DNA from: Gordionus sp. m RMFG-2023
Lineage: Eukaryota > Nematomorpha > Gordioida > Chordodea > Parachordodidae
Assembly (NCBI RefSeq): GCF_954871325.1
Contig: NC_088776.1
Span: 18,042,052 to 18,106,051 of the forward strand
Direction of reading: 5' to 3'
Length of the DNA stretch: 64,000 bases
Shown here one piece after another: positions 35,301 through 50,300 of the stretch; within the stretch, counting starts at the first letter, position 1; each line of letters begins with the position of its first letter. A program made the translations under genes and the position numbers. The notes under the pieces were generated by a model that had not been told where the DNA came from, did not search any database, and was given only the letters and a program-made list of their open reading frames with translations.

Positions 35301-38300
35301 ATTTGGCAAATAGAGGTCCAAACCTTTCAGCTATCTATGAGCAAAAATCTTCAGGCTTATATAATATTATTTTAACTAAAATCTTAATCGGGTGGTTTTA
35401 AAAATCACCCCAAATCGGGCATTTTACAATATTGGGATATCCATCATTTCAATTATAAAAAAAATTTTCCTTAAAATTTAATTACCTTGCATATTGTCAT
35501 AGCCAGCTTGATTAAGCATTTTATTATTTTCTAATTTAGTAATGTGATCAATGTGATTTTTCAAATTGTTAACTTCGTTGCTAAATTTCTAATAGAAAAA
35601 AAGGAAAATAAAAAGATTTAGGTATATACTTTTTTAAAAATATATTAAATGGGGTTTCATTCAAAAATTTATGTATTATTTCAAGCACCAAAACTTAACC
35701 TCATTTTTTTTACCCTTCTAAAGGATTAAATTATCTAGTATCATACCCAATGCATCAAATCAATTTATTTAAATTATAAAGGTCCTGACCGTTAAATCCG
35801 ATATTTCTTTATTGATTTCATATGGATTTATAACGTCCACGATTCTCGAAGATAAGAAATTTTCGATGGTGTTCAATTTATCTGTTATCTCGTAAAGGTC
35901 CTGTTGAACTTTGGGCCATTTAGCTTGGACATTCGGTTCAGAGTCTTTCGTATATATATAAAGCTTACATTAGGTGAGTATATGTATATAAATTTTTTAA
36001 CGGAAGAATGAATGGCTAGATTATAAAAGCTAGAAGATAAAGTTCACCTAAATGGAGGCGAAAATATTTTCTTCATATGTAGGATTGGAATTGAACTTCA
36101 AAAGCAAACAGAAAATTTAGAGTTGATTTTTAATTTTAAACAAAAAAAAACTTCCATTTTTCCAAAAAATTCCAAATAAATATAAGCAAAATCATAAATT
36201 AATATAATGGTTTATATGTCTCATAAAGGCAGCATAAGAAAAGTCATAATTTAAACTAATGAAATGTACATCCCACTACCATAATTTTTTTTTTCAAATT
36301 AAAGTTTTCATTGTTTTGAACCTAAAATAAGTTGGCCCGTAACCGTTTTCCTAATGTTTAGGGGTTCTATCCCTTTCAAAAAGTCCCAATCGTTGTTAAT
36401 GGCCTTGACGTTGTCTATGATACCTTTCGGAACTGAAAATTCATCAGAATCGTAGAGGGAATTATAACGTGAACCTGTAAATTTAAGTTGACAACATGTA
36501 CAAAATCCTAAGTTATTCATAAAATAAAATTTGACGCCTTATATCTCGTTTATAACAACCGCTAAAATAGTGCTACATCGCGTCGCTCACAAAAAAATAC
36601 ATGATAAATTATAGAACTGCTATTGTTTGCCCATGAATTATGCATCGCTTAACTATTATCGCGATAACTATAAACGAGATGTTATGCTTAATGTTATTAT
36701 ACCTTCTTTGAAAGGTTATAGAAATGGTTTATCCAATATTTTTTATAAGGTTTTTTCTTTCAAGAATGATCTTGATTAAATCCGAATAAAAGATTGTTAC
36801 TGTACATGTATACAATGTAATCTTATTTATAATAGATCTATAATATTTTTAAAAAATCATGAGCCAACAGAAGTAATTACGAAAAAAAGTGGGATTAGTT
36901 ACATTTTTAACATCAGATTATTAATAATTTATATTATAGCTTCATAAGCCAAGCTGCCCTGTGACTCATAGGCTCTCATATTATATTTTCTAGCGGGCCT
37001 GGGCCGGGCCTAGATGTGTGAAAAAAATTAATGGGCTTGAACCTAAAATTTTTTTATTTTAATTTTAGCTTCCTTAAAACAGTTGCTAATTTAAAAAATA
37101 TTGCAATTTTTTTCTTCTAATAATAATAAATTTAAGTATTGTAAACAAAATGATTGCCTAAATACACTTATGTATTGTTTATTTTTATTAAAATAAATTT
37201 TTGGATATCCGCATGTATCGGGCCTGGTAAAAATTTTGAACTTATAATAGGACTGGGAATTTTTTTTTTAATAGTATATATGGGCCGAACCGGGCCTAAA
37301 AATATTTTACTATGGGACTGGGCCTGGTTTGATAAAAAAAAATTAAGGCCCATGAAGATCTCTGATCTATATAGTATAATATGATAAAAAAATTAGCATA
37401 AAATATTGTGTATACCTTCATTTAAAAGTTGAATGAACGTGTAGTTAAGTTGATCATAATCTTGGGTATGCTCCTCGAGCTTAGCATGGAGATTCTGGGT
37501 TAATTTAAATTTTATTACTTATAAATAATAAGGAATGCCTAAATAGTATAATAATGTAAAGATTAGTTAAAAAATACTTGTTATAGATCAATTGCAAATT
37601 TGACAAGCTTTTATAAAGAAAAACTTCCTAAAATCAAAATATAATTTGATAAGCCCTTTTTTTAAAGCGCGTTACTGAGTAAGATATTTACAGAAAAAAG
37701 TATACATATTTTTTTTCAACTTAATTATTTTTAAATTAGATTTAGATAGTTTTCGAAAATAGATCTGAATAATCCTTTTTCTTGTAGGAAGAGCTAATAT
37801 CTCATTTATAAAAATCGGTTTAATTTGATGTTTATTATGATCACTTACGTTTATATCATCTTCTTTCAAACGGGGTAGATTTTTTTCCGTATTTTTCCTG
37901 GTTGAGCTAAGCCACGAACCTAGATCATCTATTTGTTGGTTGAAATGGAACAACCTGTGATAACTGTCTTCAGTTTCTTTGCGTTTGTTATCGAACTCAG
38001 AAGAAATCTAACAAGAAAAAATCATAATTTTAATATCCTACAGTTATATACAACAATCATATTCTGATAATCTGCGTTCTATGCATTGCACAGTTGCATT
38101 ACTGGACAAACACATCTAAATAACGAGTGATAGCCAGACTATTATAAAATGCATTAATAGCTCTAATTAGGAATTTTAATTTCAAAAATATAATATATAT
38201 TACAGCATAATATTTTTCTTTGGCTTGGGATATCAATTGACCTATGCGATCAGCCTTTTCGGGAGATAGATCGGCCGTCGATTTAAGTTCGTTCAAAGAT

Positions 38301-41300
38301 TTTTCCGCTTCTTTTAAAACATTTAACTTTGCCGGGAATTGAGCCCCTTCTTTCTAAATTCGAAGTAATAGATAATATTAATAATTGTTTTCGATTAATA
38401 TTAATTAAAAAAACTCATTTACTCGAAAACATGTAGCATTTTTACTTACTTTATTTTATCTTTTCCGTTTTTAAAAAAAAAGAAAAGATTTTTTCAACAC
38501 CATATAAAATTTGGCAAGAGTCCTAAAATGATCTCTCACTTTTTTATATAAATAACATAAGGTACAAAGTTTTCTTTTAGACTATTTAAATGAATAAATA
38601 CTTTGATAATTTATATCCATTGCTTCTGCCATAAATAATATTCAAAGTATCAACGACTCAATCTAGTTCACTTAGTCATAAGACCTGCAAAATTCATTTT
38701 TAAGCCCGAGCCCGCCTGAAACCTGATGGCAAAAAATTAAGATTTAAGCATGGCTTGGCCCAGTACGGCCTGAATTAAAAAAAAGATTCAGGGAAAAAAT
38801 TTCAACCCTTATATTATATACCATTTTTATGTTATGCAATAAATTTTAATATTCAGTAATAACCCCTGATAATTTAATTATATTTATCTATTTTATTCTA
38901 TATATTACAAAATATGACATGTTTTTCAAAGCTTTTCTGATTCTGATATTCAATCAATCGAAAAAAAGGAAGAAAATATAGCGTTAAAATTTTTCGAGTC
39001 AAGGGACAGGTTATATTTTATTAATATTCTCCCTATTAAATGGATCCTACATGACTATGGTCACAATAAGAATATTGCCAATATATAGTTTTTTTGATTT
39101 GTTTGGTCGATGTTTTTAAAATAAAATAAAAATAGGGTAAACTAGTGACAAAAATTTGTAATGGTAAAGATCTTTAATGGAAATAAACCTTAAAGGTAGT
39201 AATGGAAATCCTCAAAGCCGACTCGTTTAGAAAGGGTACCCTTTCTTCAGTTAAATTCTCACATTTTCTCAACCATATCGCTAGGGATTGAAGTTTATTG
39301 ACCAAATCAATGGCTTCAGCTGGCTCGGAATCGGATTTTGAAGTGGGAGTTGTTTGGAGCACAGACTTGTATACAGGTGTCATTTGGTCAATTCTAAAAA
39401 TTTAGAAGATAAAATATTTTATAATTTTTTTTAAATTAATAAAAGTTATAAGCTTCTATTTGCAGACATTTTTTTACGAAAAATTTTGCTCTTTCCAAAA
39501 TTAAATGTAGATATTAGTTGAATTACTTCATTAATTTAATACCTGTTTTTGTAAGTATCGTTCAAAATTTTCCAGTCGGTTTTAAGCTTACTCATTGAAT
39601 CCTCAATTTGATGGGTTATGCTGGGGTCATCAAGTTTGTATAAAATTTCGTTCTTGTGATTTTCGGATCCTTCTATACCAGGGGATATGGCATCGATCGT
39701 TTCTTTGATGCTCTAAAAAAATTGGCAGGTAAAAAATACATATAAATTAGAACTTTGAACAAACCGCTTCAACCGAAGTTGGTCGGTTGGATAAACATTT
39801 TCTCGGGCTAGGATCATGATTTCAAATTCTATTTTGTCTAAGCTTCGACAAAATTTTTAATGATTTTGTTTACCTAATGTTTTTTATGAATATTATTTTC
39901 AAAAATAACCCAAAATTGTTTATATACCTCGGCATTTATAATTTCTCCGATTAAACAGTCTAACAAAAAAAATATATGAATCAGATCGGAATATAAAATA
40001 CAATTTCGAATAGGATCATGGCAAAAAAAAATTGGATTGATTGAACAAAAAATTTATTGTTTCTCGGATTGGGTATGATCTAAAAAAATAGGTCCAATGC
40101 AGGACTCTAATATAAATTAGCGATTCACGGGTAAATAGTTATCAAAATAAAAAGAGAAAGAATATATAAAAAAAAAATAAGAAATTGGCATACATAAGCA
40201 GTTGGAGAAAGGATAAAAAAAGTGTCAGCATACCTAAATTTATTAAGTATGAATAGATAAAGAGAATTCTGAGAAGGCTTAAATTTACCCACAAAAAAAC
40301 GACTTAGGCAACTGGCTAGAAGCTTAGGTCGATCATGCCTAGAATACCAAACAAGAAAATATATATTAGACCCCTATACGAACAAATACAGCTTGACAGA
40401 AGTTGTAGTAAAGGTTTATATGAAAAAATTTTAATCGGAAGATATGCTATTTCAATTTCAAGCATCTTTTAAATTATGTTATCGTCAAAATGTAAACTTT
40501 ATCAAGGATACAAACCGAATTTTATTTTTCGAATAATTTTATCATAATAAAATGTTATATTTAAAAAAATTATAAGACCATATTCGAATTGTGGAAGTAA
40601 TTTAAACATAATAATTAAGAGTGGAAATATTCGGACTAGCTGATTTCTTCGACTTAACCTTGAGGTTTAATCCTAAGAAATCAGCGAAAATCTCGAAGTT
40701 TAGCCGATTTAGCAATACTAACTAGTAATATGAATAAATTATTAGCCATATTTAATCCAAAGTTCATAGAAACAAATTGTAACTAGCTCACCATAAGTCT
40801 TTCTCGCCTCTTTGGTTCCACCTCAGTCATATCCTTCTGTTCTATATTTTTCCCATTTTGGTCAAGATCATCGTCAAACAAAACCGGATCTTTCAGCTTG
40901 GCGATCATTTTGGCCAACATATCCTGAATGTTCCCGATTTCCCATAAAAATTCGTAAGGCTCGTCACTGTATTCAAGTCGATCTAATTTACTTTTCTCTG
41001 TGCCACTACTAGCAGAAGGATGAGGAAGCTTTTGAGATGCTTGAGTCAATAATCCTTGTTGAAGTTTAGGAGCTGATTGCGAGGGAAACGGTGAATCAAC
41101 AGTTTTTTGAAGTGAGGTAGGAGAAGATGGAGGCGTTTTAGGGTAATGGCGCGAATCTACGCGAACTTGAGGGCTTAAAGGAGGAAAAATTATATAAATC
41201 AATTTTGGTCCGAAAAAGCGAATTCATAGAAATGAGTATTTATTAAAAAACAAATCATAACCCTGAAATAGAGTATTTATTTATTATCAGATTTATTAAA

Positions 41301-44300
41301 GTAAAATTTTATATTAGAGTATCTTGCTATATATCAGTGTAAAAATAAAAATAATCAATCCTTTTTATATTTCAATTAAACAAAATAATTATCAAAATTC
41401 CTCAGTTATAATTGAAATTTTACTATATATTATTGTTTGTTTGCAACAAGAAAAAGATTTGAAAATATCTAAGGAGTCACATTAAGCTTGTGTTGTTACT
41501 GGCTCGATTTCGCCGATTTTTAAAAAGGTTAACTCACGATTTTAACCAAAAGTAAGTTACCCATTAGAGATTTTGCCCAAATGTGGCGTATGGGCATCTA
41601 TTGAAGCTATTTCAAAACTTAGGTATTATTTTGGAGTCATTTAACAACACTGCATTCAGCCATTAACATTGCCCTAAATGAGATGATTAAGTTGTGAAGA
41701 ATTAAAATAAACAAAATAGACTTAAACATTCGTGAAAGTTCGTTGATTTTTTATAGGACTTTGGTTCACAGATAGAAGGTAAATAAAAAGCAATCTAAAT
41801 ATCAGATCGGTATAGGCAACCAGATCGGTTTTATAGTCATATGGGAAAGTATGATCGGATGGGTGAAAAATTTGTGGTGGGGCACAGCACTAATCATAAA
41901 AAAAAGGATCATTTTTAAGAGATGAAATCGTAAAAAGTTTAATTACACTTTTCTGGTCTTTTTATTTCGGTGATTCAATTTTTCGATTTTATCCAATAAT
42001 TCCTTGGCTAACGGATTGAGCTCTGTTTTCGTAAATACTTTGCTGTCTTGTTTCAAATCGTCTAAATGTTTTAAGTCTTGCATCGTCCCCTACAAATAAA
42101 TTAATAACAGTGTAAAAAACCCAAAAAAGTGAATTAACTAATCTCTAATATATAATGGATTTTTTATGAATCTGGGCCCGTTTTCAAACTTCTTGTAAAT
42201 CTGAACCCATTTTTAGAAATATTTTGGGCTCGGAAATTTCCCTTAAAATAAAAATAATAACCTGCTCATGTTCGATTACAGAATCCTTGCTCTCTTCCAA
42301 ATGTTTTCTAGTGTTTTGAGCATCTTGAACAAAAGATTTCCATTTATCGTTGAGCCCTTGGTATTCTTGTATCTTGTTAATCGCTTTTGATTGAATCTCG
42401 TTATCCCACTTGTGTTTTAGCTGATCGTATTCTCGCGATAAAACATCGTCCTTTTTTTCTTCGACTTTTGACCCGAATTTTAATTTATCCTTCAGTTTGT
42501 CAATGTAAGTTTCCGTATCTTGATACTCTTTGTTCAAAGCCTTTGAAGAAATAAAAAATTATTTTTAGGAAGAAAGTTACAGTTGTTTGGTATATTTCAA
42601 TTATCTTATTTAATATTTTTTTTCTCTCGTTTATTTAATTGTATACTAAATTAAAGTTTGCAGTGTTACAGAGTTTATTTAATACGAATGCCCTAAATAG
42701 GGGTAACTAAAAAATTATAATGCATGTACGATTTACATTTATTTTTATCTACCACTAGGTAAATAGTGATATGCAGCCCAATTTTTGTTAAAAAAAATTT
42801 CCGGCCCTATCCGTGCTTAAAATCGGCCGGGTCAGCAGGTTTCTAATAGAAATAAAAAAAAATGGGACATAATAAACGGTAATATTTAAACATGTATTCT
42901 CTTGTCCAAAACATTTTTCAATTCCTTGTCAGATGCTGGCGTAGTCAAAGGTAATTGCGTTTGATGATGAGAAGGTTCCAGCAATTGATTAAGATCGTTC
43001 ACCTTAGCTATGACGAAAGATATATCCGGTGTCTCAGTTTTTGTCTCGCGTAAATGCGCAGTTTGTGGCAGAGTCTCAATTTTATCCCTTTTGTCGTGAA
43101 GTGATGGTTGAGGTACGAGAATCATCGGACTGTAATTTACTAAGGATTCGAGTTTTTGCTTAAAATAATTATAAATATATTATAATAAAATATTATATTT
43201 CATTTTAGTCTTCCAGTTTAAGCAAATAACCATTACAAATAAATTCTCACGGTAGTTTTGATGATTAGTAAAAGGTTGTAAGTTCTAATAGTTTAAATAT
43301 TAATTTCAATTATTTTTTAAAAACACACGTGTCATCTGATTAAACGCTAATATTTAAGCTTAATTTTTGATAACGCATTTGGAGAGGAGAACCCCTCTCC
43401 CTAAAAGATAAGTGATCTCCTAATTTTGACCAAGTGAATATATTCCAAATTTAATTTTCGTTAGTTATTTGTCTATTACTAAAAATTATTAATGCTAATG
43501 TTTCTTACTAATCTTTCACCAAACCAAACATTTAATCTTTATATATTTTTACTCTCTTTATTTATAGCTTTCTTCTTTTACAAAAATAATTGAAATTTTT
43601 TTAAAAATATAAATCTAAAACCTCCAATTTGGGCAACAATTCGTCCAATTGTTTTTTGCAGCTAGCTAATTCGCTAAGGGTTATCATTCTAAAGTTGTCG
43701 CTTTTGTCGACTAAGCTTGAGCCCAGAACCTGTGCATTCGATAGAGTAGACCGTATGCCCGGAGCCTCGTTCTTAAGATCGCTTAAAGTTTTCTTTATTT
43801 TCGATTATAAAATAGGAGTTTAATAAAGCGCTAGGTGAAGTGTAATTTCAGGGTTTTTTCTGTAAATACCCGCATATCCTTTCAATATACGAAAAGCAAA
43901 TAATAGAAATTCAATAATTTAGTTAAAGGATACTATTTTAGAAATTTATTCTAATTTCAAAAATGGGGTGTTAAAAACTAAAACACTATATACTTAATGA
44001 TTAGTGTTGTTAAAGGGCCTGATTTAAATTGATTTTTAAAAACGGCAGATTAAGATTTCAGCCAAAATATTATTATATAAACATGGAGATTTTGCTCATA
44101 GATGGCAGAAAGTTTTGGACCTCTATTTTACAAATCTGCCTAAAATCTTTATCTGACCGTTATTAAAAATCGACTCAAATCCGTTTAACAAAAGTAATGA
44201 TTGAGTCCGATCTGACATTAGCGATATTAAGTTGTTATTGGCCAATAATCGATCTGATAATATTTTTAAGAATGAATGGGGCCTCTCGAAATTCCAGTAT

Positions 44301-47300
44301 TATCCCAGATCAAATCATAAATACTAATAATTATGCGATACTTAATAATATACAATTATTGTTTTAATCTTACCATATATCTATAAAATACGAATAAACC
44401 ACAACTCTATTTTTATGAATGAGATCATCTACAATTCATCACACGATATTATCAAAAAAATAATTAATTATTTTATACGCGAATCCTATTTCCCCATTTT
44501 CTACCAATTTTTTTTTTTAAAATAATAAAGTTTAAAAGTATCAATTACAAATATAAAAAACACATGATTTCTTTTTTAAATAAAAGTGACACTAGAAATT
44601 TATATGTATTTACTTGTGTTGTGATATTAAAAATATGTTATTTTTTCAAAAAAAAAATTTTTTATCTTTTTTTTTTTACATATTTACCGGATAATCGAAT
44701 CCCAATGCAATCAATAAAAAAATCTCTTGATTTTATCGAAAATCATTAAAGTTAAATATATATTTTTTTAAAAAATAGGTTGAATAATCTTTGGGATATT
44801 CGTGGATGATATTTCCCTTCCATTTTTGTTATCATTTAATAATTTTTAATGAAAAAAATGGGGAAGAAGAAAGATGGGGAAGGGGGGGGGGTTGTTATTT
44901 TATAAATATTATTAATAAAAATAACTTTTCAAAATCAAAAATTAAATCTTTTTTTTATTGAGAACATTTATGAAATCAAATAATCAACGTATTTTACATT
45001 ATTCCCAGGAGAAACAAGGAAAGATAATCAATTTATAAATGGGAGAGAAGTTGAGTTTTTTTAATAAGAAAAATAAATAAAATTTTAAAGATGGTGGGCC
45101 TATTTATAAAGTCTAAGCACATAATAAATAAATTTATAGCTGGGATCAACTCAAATAAAATAAATCATTTACTAAATATGGTTAGGTTAACTACATAAAA
45201 AAACATATTATTAAATATCGGCTCATATCCTATATGGCTCAACTAAAGGGGAAATTCCTTGTAATCTCTTAAACTATATAAATCCATTGAAAATTATTAA
45301 ACATGAAGTTAATGCTGCTAAACAGCTCAACCAATTTTAAAAATGGCTTACTCAATTATTCAGAAAATATAATGCAAGCCTAAAGTTTTTGCGCATAGAT
45401 GGCACAAAGGTTTGAACTATTCGTGAAATCTCAAGGTTTAGACAATATTTTTGTGGTTAAAATGAGTTATCCTTTTTTTAAAATCGGCTCAAATCTTAAC
45501 AACATTACATGAAGTTTACCAAGAGTGATAATTAAATTATTTAAGGATGAAAAAATTGTTGGGGAAATTTTCTATACGAATTTTGTTGCAAATTTTCAAG
45601 CACAATCGTTTCAAAAATATTATATGTTCGATTGAAAATTATACAATATTCAAACATATACTGTTTTTTTTAAATTATTGTTTCATATGTTTTTTTACAT
45701 TCCTTATATTATTAAAAATATTTCAAAATAATGATATTTTATTAAATATTTGGGAAAATATAAAAGTATAAATTAGAAATCTGTAAATCCCAGCCCGTAT
45801 TCGGCCTGAATGGGCTTTTGGACGGGATTATTATTTTTAAAAAAATAATTTGGGCTGAGTAGGGGGACCTAATATTTTTTTTTTAATTTGGCTGGGCTTA
45901 AATTTGGGTCGGGATTTTTGGGACAAATAAAAAAATATATTTGTTTGAGATCGGGTCAGGCAAATTTTTTAGAAATTTCGGGCCTGGTTTGTTAAATTAG
46001 GCTCGATGCAGATCACTAGTTTAAATTATAAATAAATTGTTGAAAAATTTAAATGATAAAATTTAAATGGGAAAAATAGGAAAAGGAATGAATATAAAGG
46101 ATTTAATTTGTACTAATTAAAAGCTGTTATTTATTTCTCAATATTCTTTTAGGAATTATAATTATTTTTTATAAAAAATCTAAAAAAAAATTGTCAGTAT
46201 TTTATTATTTACCAGTATAAATAATCAAGTCAATACCGGTTCCAGATAAAATTTTCAATAAATATCTTTTTTTGTCAATATTTTAATAAACTTGCCGGTA
46301 AATATATCTTTTCTGGCACTTTATCTGCATTTATTTATTTTATGCTTTAAAACTTTTATTAAATAGTGATGTGTTTTGGGATAAGGAATCCATGGGAATT
46401 CGGTATCTCAATTTTAAATTTACTGAGAGCGATTTTTAATTTTTAAAAGACCTGATTTAATTCGAGCATGACAAAAACCTACCCCTATAAATTTTCGCCA
46501 TAAACCTTTGCAAATTAAATTAAAATGAAACATTTATATAAATTAAGAGTAGTCAAAAAGTACAAGGGGGTTAAAGTCTGCGTATTCTAGATGTGCTGAA
46601 ACGCATTTCCAGTCAAATCAAGTTTTAATTGAGAATTTGAATCCTCATGGATTCCATATCCCAATACGACATATAATAATAACATTTAAAAATATATAAA
46701 ACAAAGGATTACCATTAAAATAAGTATATTATTTAAATTAATTTACCGGTAAAATAAATTCATTAGTACAATTAATTATTATAACTAAATTTTAAGATTT
46801 TTTGATATTGGAAATATAAATTTACTATAAATGTCTAATTATTAAAAATTAACCGAGAATCTTGTGTTATTATATTATATTAATCAGAAATCCACATCCC
46901 CTCCCCCAAAAAAAATCCTACCTTCAGCCTCATCGCGGTAGGGAGTGGCAACGCCTTCTGACGGCTAATGGAGGCCTAAAAGGTTCCCCGTGGTTTGGGT
47001 CTAGAATAGGAACACCGTCTCCTCGATTGGGTAAAAAAAACACCTAGGGGTTGATGTCAGGAAGGGCATCCGATTGTAAAAACCTTTACTAAATTTCCTA
47101 ATGATTAAATCAGAGGGAAAACTGGCCAACCTGGGTAAATCTGGATATCAGCATTAAACGGAGAAGAAAAATCAGAGGTCCACAGTAGTCAAAAATTTTA
47201 GGCCTGACGCAATTAGTAAAAAAAATTAAATCCAGTCCTGAATTATTTTTAATTATTCTTCGGCCGGCCGGGAATTTAAATTTTGTTATTTCGGATAATA

Positions 47301-50300
47301 TTGACAGTATTTTGCTAATTTTTTAGATGGCATATTGATAATGTGAGCACTGAGCAGTAAATGAATATTAACTGCTTAATTCTATGATTTTCTATCTGAT
47401 TAATTAATATATATTTTTTTAAAAAAATTTAAATCGGCCAGGCTGCCAATGCCTGAATTTTTTAAATTATTCCTATTTTACGGCCTGTTGTATTATTAAA
47501 TAACAATAAGCGATACCTTGCTGATTGAATATTATAAAAATATATATTGCTTTATTATTAAATATATCCAGCAATATAATTTAAATGACTATAGCATTAA
47601 AAAATTTTTTTACTAAAACTTAATTATTAGAGTATATAAATGATTTTTACCTACGACGCCAACACCGGAGCCAAAAATGTGTCGGAAAAATATATTGAAC
47701 AGTATGTTTTTTTCAATTAAATTTAAAAACACTGCCATATTAATAACATATTAAAGATAGCACTTAAAATAATCATTTCAATCCATACATTTTTTTGTTT
47801 CATTTCTTATTATTAAATTGATATCAGATATAGCAACAAATATCATTATATATTTTTAATCGCATTAAGGAAATATTTTCTTAGAATAATTGATATAGGA
47901 TTAGTTTTATTCAAAAAATGGGTAAGCTAGAGACCTTAAAACTTATAGAAACGGGATCATAAATTATTTCAGAATGGGATTTGATTAAAAAACTGCTAAA
48001 TTACCTTAAAACCTTCAAGAATACAGTGATTTTTATCCGTTAAAAATAATAACGTATATCGTATCCAGGATTGAGCAAATTTTCAAAAAAATATATTCGA
48101 ATAAATACGAATATTACTAGACAAATAAGTACTTGAATATAAATATAAATAAGTTTTAAAAAATTGATTTTAAATATAAATACTCTAAATACCTTAAAAA
48201 AATCGAAAATACTATTTAAATTCAAATACTTTGACGAATACTTTATGCAAGTCGATTTTTATACCACTACCAATTTTTTTTACTTAAAAATGACATTTTT
48301 ATCTATCATTTTCGAAAATTCGAATAGTTAGTTTTAAATTATTAAATTTGATCTGCAGCTATACAAATATTATAAATATAAGATCGTATCACATAAATTA
48401 TATTATAATTGCAAATATCATTAATTGCTCAGTTTCATAGAGTCAGAGTTGTTAAACGCTACCGCTATCGCTATTGGTTAAAAAAGTAGCGCGCTATCGC
48501 TATTTGTCAAAAAAAGTAGCTCGCTATTAGCTAGTATTTTTTAAAAGTAGCTTTAGCTACTTTTTATAAAAAAAATTTACAAACAAATTTTTTATTTTTT
48601 GCTTATAATGTCATTGTATAGTAAATATATAAAAATCAACACTTATAAATATTAAAATATAGTTAGTTTTGATTATAAAAAAAAATTTATGTAATAAAAA
48701 TAAATATTGATGCTAATTTGTTGCATTTTAATAATAAAATCATTTCAATATTATCATCCCCAAGTCTAGAGCGACGATCAGAAAGTATAAGTTTTGCCTT
48801 ATTAACTAATCTCTCGACACTAGCACTTGAGGGTAAGGGCGTATTTAATCTTATATACATATTTTTAATATAAGATAGATTATCAATAATTTTATTTGCA
48901 AGTACATCGTATGTCTGGCATCCTATTATCATTTTGAGGGCTAATGCCACAGATCTTCTTTTTAAAGTCCTAGGGTCTAGCCAATGGCCTGTGATTCCCA
49001 AATAAGCTCAAAAATATTCAATCAGATCAATTTATAAATATAAATAAGTTTTTACCTTCTGTTATGTGTTCAACTATCTCCCATGGTACATATATATGAA
49101 ATCTCTGATAACTCTACTATTAGAGCATCTTTCATCATTTTAAAGTTATCTGCTATTTTATTCATTAGTGTCTGGAGGCATAAAATTGTTGCACCAGGGG
49201 ATAGAGTTTTAATCATCATGGTAAATGATGGATTATCAACTAAGGACATTGGCTGAACTGTATAAATTATAAAATTAAAAATAATTTTATCAGCCAATTT
49301 CTGAGAAATATTGTCATTTGCATAATTGATTAATTTGGTTTGAATTGAATTAGTCTTTTTGGATGTAGAGTCGTCTATACCAAAATTATTTAGATGTTTC
49401 TCCATTTCCTTAAAACTCATGAACAGTTTTATAAAATAAATATTATTAGAATGTAAAAATGACAACTTACCTTTAGGTGTTTTTTGAGGTTATAGCTACT
49501 GGATTGATTTGAGGAAATATTTTTTTTTACATTTTAAACAAATAAATTTGAAACCAGTTTTGGTTATATATTTATTTTAAAAAATTTTCAAATCTAGGGA
49601 ATGGGAAATTTGTATTATAGCTATTAAGAACATTCTCTTCCCTGGTATCTTCCATTTCATTAATATCATTGTCTGAATCACTTTCAACGATTTGGATATC
49701 CATAGGCGATGACATTTTAAATTATTAACACGTGATTTAGGTTTATAATACAATTGAAAATATAAATTACAAATTGAAATTATATTTTAATTTCAAAATT
49801 AAATAATAAATCATAAAAATTATAATTATGATATTATATTTAAATTTTCATGTTTACACTTACCTTCATTATATATTTTAAAAGTAGCGAAGTAGCGGCT
49901 ACTTAGCTACTTTCAAAAAGTAGCGCTCTAATAAATTAAATAATTACAAAAAAGTAGCCGCTATTAGCTATTACCAAAAAAGTTAGCGCGCTACTTTAAC
50001 AACTCTGCATAGAGTATTATAAAACATAAATTTGAAAAGAATTATTACACATAATGAATCATACTGCAGACACATAATTATATTATAGCATAAATATTTA
50101 ATAAAATGAAGAAAACATATTTAAAAAATCAAATTAATTACATTCAAAAATGAAAAATAGGATATATTTTACTAGGTTGTGCCTGTCAACCTTAGTGAAA
50201 AATAGGAACTGGGCCAGGGCCGGGTACAAATTTGGACGGGTCAGACTATGTAAAAACTGAATTTCATCTGGGCCGGGCTTAAAAATTTTGCCATTAGCAG

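Noticed and set aside
45547-45771. 74-codon plus-strand frame, hydrophobic
   Set aside because: Phe/Ile/Leu runs come from AT-rich codons; no start context, splice partners or family.
47640-47690. Short GC-richer stretch as an exon
   Set aside because: It has a donor-like GTAAAA but stops in the useful frame, and neighbouring exons already agree in phase.
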